From assembly GCA_029216955.1 (NCBI GenBank), contig JANAVB010015600.1, positions 30,618,374 through 30,682,373 on the forward strand: a DNA stretch of 64,000 nt. Direction: 5' to 3'. Of this stretch, positions 62,887 to 64,000 are shown piece after piece. The notes below the pieces were generated by a model that saw nothing but the letters and a program-made list of their open reading frames with translations, made no database searches and was not told the DNA's origin. This DNA comes from Iris pallida. Its lineage: Eukaryota > Streptophyta > Magnoliopsida > Asparagales > Iridaceae. The first letter of the stretch is position 1. Each line of letters starts with the position of its first letter. The translations under genes were made by a program, and so were the position numbers.

Positions 62887-63502
62887 ACCGCAGAGGACTG
62901 TTCATCATCCCTGCCCGAGCCATTACAGGCGAACCTAGGGGATGCTCAAATAATGCTTCGGCCATAACTTCCTCCAAACTAGTCAAAATCTAACTTTCCA
63001 AAGGTCAAAACTGTGTAGAATCAAATTTCCTACAACATAGGACCATTAGTTTTCGAAAATAGCCAAGTTTGATAGATCAAACCCATGAAATCCTAGTTTT
63101 AGGAACTTAGATCTACACAAATCTAGCCATTAAAATTAAAATCTTCAAGAACTAAACTTGTAAAGAATGAAGTGAAGAATCATATAGACAAATAATATCA
63201 AAGAAAAATCAAGAATGAAAAATACACAAATCTTCTCCTTTGAGCAAGTTGTACTTGCCTATGGGTGGTTGAGAGAAATAAATGGAAGAGTGAATGAGGA
63301 GAGAGAGTGAGGAAGAGGATATTAAATAGGGGTTGGGTTGGTTTAAGAAAACCCTAATCCCTAATCACTCCACTAATGACAAATGCTAAAAATGCTACAT
63401 GCCACCATTAAAAAATAATAAACAAAATTTATGCACATGCTAAATACAGAGGCCGTATACAGAATCCATGAAGAGTACGTATATCGGGATTGGGGAGTGA
63501 CA
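62486..63502 (-). mobile_element. B' element 3' LTR, right part (LTR start)
   Basis: Resumes after the ATATG duplication. Reads antisense to family B: GCCGCAT array, the complement of GGCAAGTACAACTTGC-like sequence, an AGAGAG block, and a minus-strand TATA-like CTATTTAATATCC near 63330. The LTR starts (minus) TGTCACTCCCCAATCCCG at 63502. Total LTR with the left part is about 2,650 bp. Confidence 0.88.
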
Positions 63503-63668
63503 TCTCTATCCTTCTTAGAAAAATTTCGTCCTCGAAATTTCAGCCAAGACAAAGATAGAGAAAATTCGGGTAAGCAAGGTGCAATCACAATCTACGCAAG
63601 CAATCTATCATTAGCAATCAATGATCATATTTTTCAAAATGGTGCAAAACAAATATGTAAACAGTTTA
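63503..63668 (-). other. B' polypurine tract and 3' internal spacer
   Basis: On the minus strand, CGAGGACGAAATTTTTCT and AAGAAGGATAGAGA come directly before the LTR. This is the conserved pre-LTR block of Tekay/Del elements. Confidence 0.75.
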
Positions 63669-64000
63669 TCAAGGTATGAGGAGAAACATACCTCCTAAGT
63701 CAAACAAGTACGGATATCGAGATCTAATCTCGTCCTCGCGCTCCCAGGTTGACTCTCCCGGAGAGTGATGGCCCCAAGCGACACGGACAAGGCTAATAGT
63801 CCGGTTCTTGAGCACCTTCTCTCGCCGGTCCAAAATAGACACGGGTTTCTCCTCGTAAGTTAGGTCGGTACCAACGACTAACTCCGAATGGTCGAGGACA
63901 TGACTCGAATCCGGGACATACCCACGCAACTGAGATATATGAAACACATCATGTACGCCAGATAGCGAGGGAGGAAGGGCAAGCCGATAAGCAACATCCC
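63669..64000 (-). CDS. pol: B' element pol C-terminus (integrase tail and chromodomain-like region), partial
   Basis: The minus-strand frame enters from the right edge with YRLALPPSLSG, VFHISQLRGYVPDSSHVLDHSEL, then VSILDRREKVLKNRTISLVRVAW and REDEIRSRYPYLF, ending at 63669-63671. It aligns with element A 40770-41074 at most positions and has no stop, so this copy is better preserved than A in this part. The rest of the element, including the 5' LTR, lies beyond base 64000. Confidence 0.9.
   Translation of the reverse strand, partial: DVAYRLALPPSLSGVHDVFHISQLRGYVPDSSHVLDHSELVVGTDLTYEEKPVSILDRREKVLKNRTISLVRVAWGHHSPGESTWEREDEIRSRYPYLFDLGGMFLLIP

Noticed and set aside
62661..62993. Alanine-rich repeat protein (YAAGNAH units) or a CRISPR-like array
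   Set aside because: It is a 36-bp head-to-tail tandem repeat inside a plant LTR, with no spacers and no cas genes; open in several frames on both strands.

Overview
The window is a stretch of repeat-packed plant nuclear DNA, almost certainly from a flowering plant. The evidence is the element content: Ty1/copia, Ty3/gypsy of the Tekay/Del and Tat types, and an En/Spm (CACTA) transposon with plant-type TNP2 and Transposase_24 genes. I find no host gene, tRNA or rRNA gene. Nearly all of the sequence is transposable elements inserted into one another, and most insertion boundaries can be set to the base from TG...CA ends and target-site duplications (TSDs).

Layout. (1) 1-7465: the 3' part of a copia element, with its 187-bp 3' LTR at 7279-7465; its tail is split by a 3-kb solo LTR (family B, 4191-7238, TSD CGAGA). 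(2) 7466-8586: no recognisable feature. (3) 8587-21706: pieces of an old antisense LTR (A-like), cut by three solo LTRs: B2 (8644-11921), C (12767-15233, TSD ATAGG) and D (16470-20128, TSD ACCAT). (4) 21707 to the right edge: a minus-strand Tekay/Del element (B'), seen as its 3' LTR (21707-23339 plus 62486-63502) and the end of pol (63669-64000). (5) Inside that LTR lies a complete Tekay/Del element, A (23340-62480, TSD ATATG), with LTRs of about 3.97 kb. Its reverse transcriptase is split by an 8.7-kb CACTA element (29894-38604, TSD AAC). Its 3' LTR is split by a complete 17.35-kb Tat-clade element on the minus strand (42601-59954, TSD ATTGA).

Gene content. Element A has gag, protease, RT, RNase H, integrase and a C-terminal chromodomain-like tail, with an apparent 98-nt intron inside the integrase region. 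The CACTA element has two spliced genes, TNP2-like and Transposase_24-like. The Tat element has gag-pro-pol with a second, archaeal-type RNase H in one frame of about 2,877 codons, broken only by ten stop codons. It also has an antisense spliced gene with a plant-mobile-domain-like region, its own TATA box and its own poly(A) signal. No element here looks able to act by itself. Nearly all the premature stops are explained by C-to-T or G-to-A changes, as expected for long-methylated DNA.

The most unusual pattern is a short motif, GCCGCAT(A/G), in irregular arrays. It appears in LTRs of two unrelated gypsy lineages, in a Tat internal spacer, in an intron of the Tat antisense gene, and in the Tat gag coding sequence.
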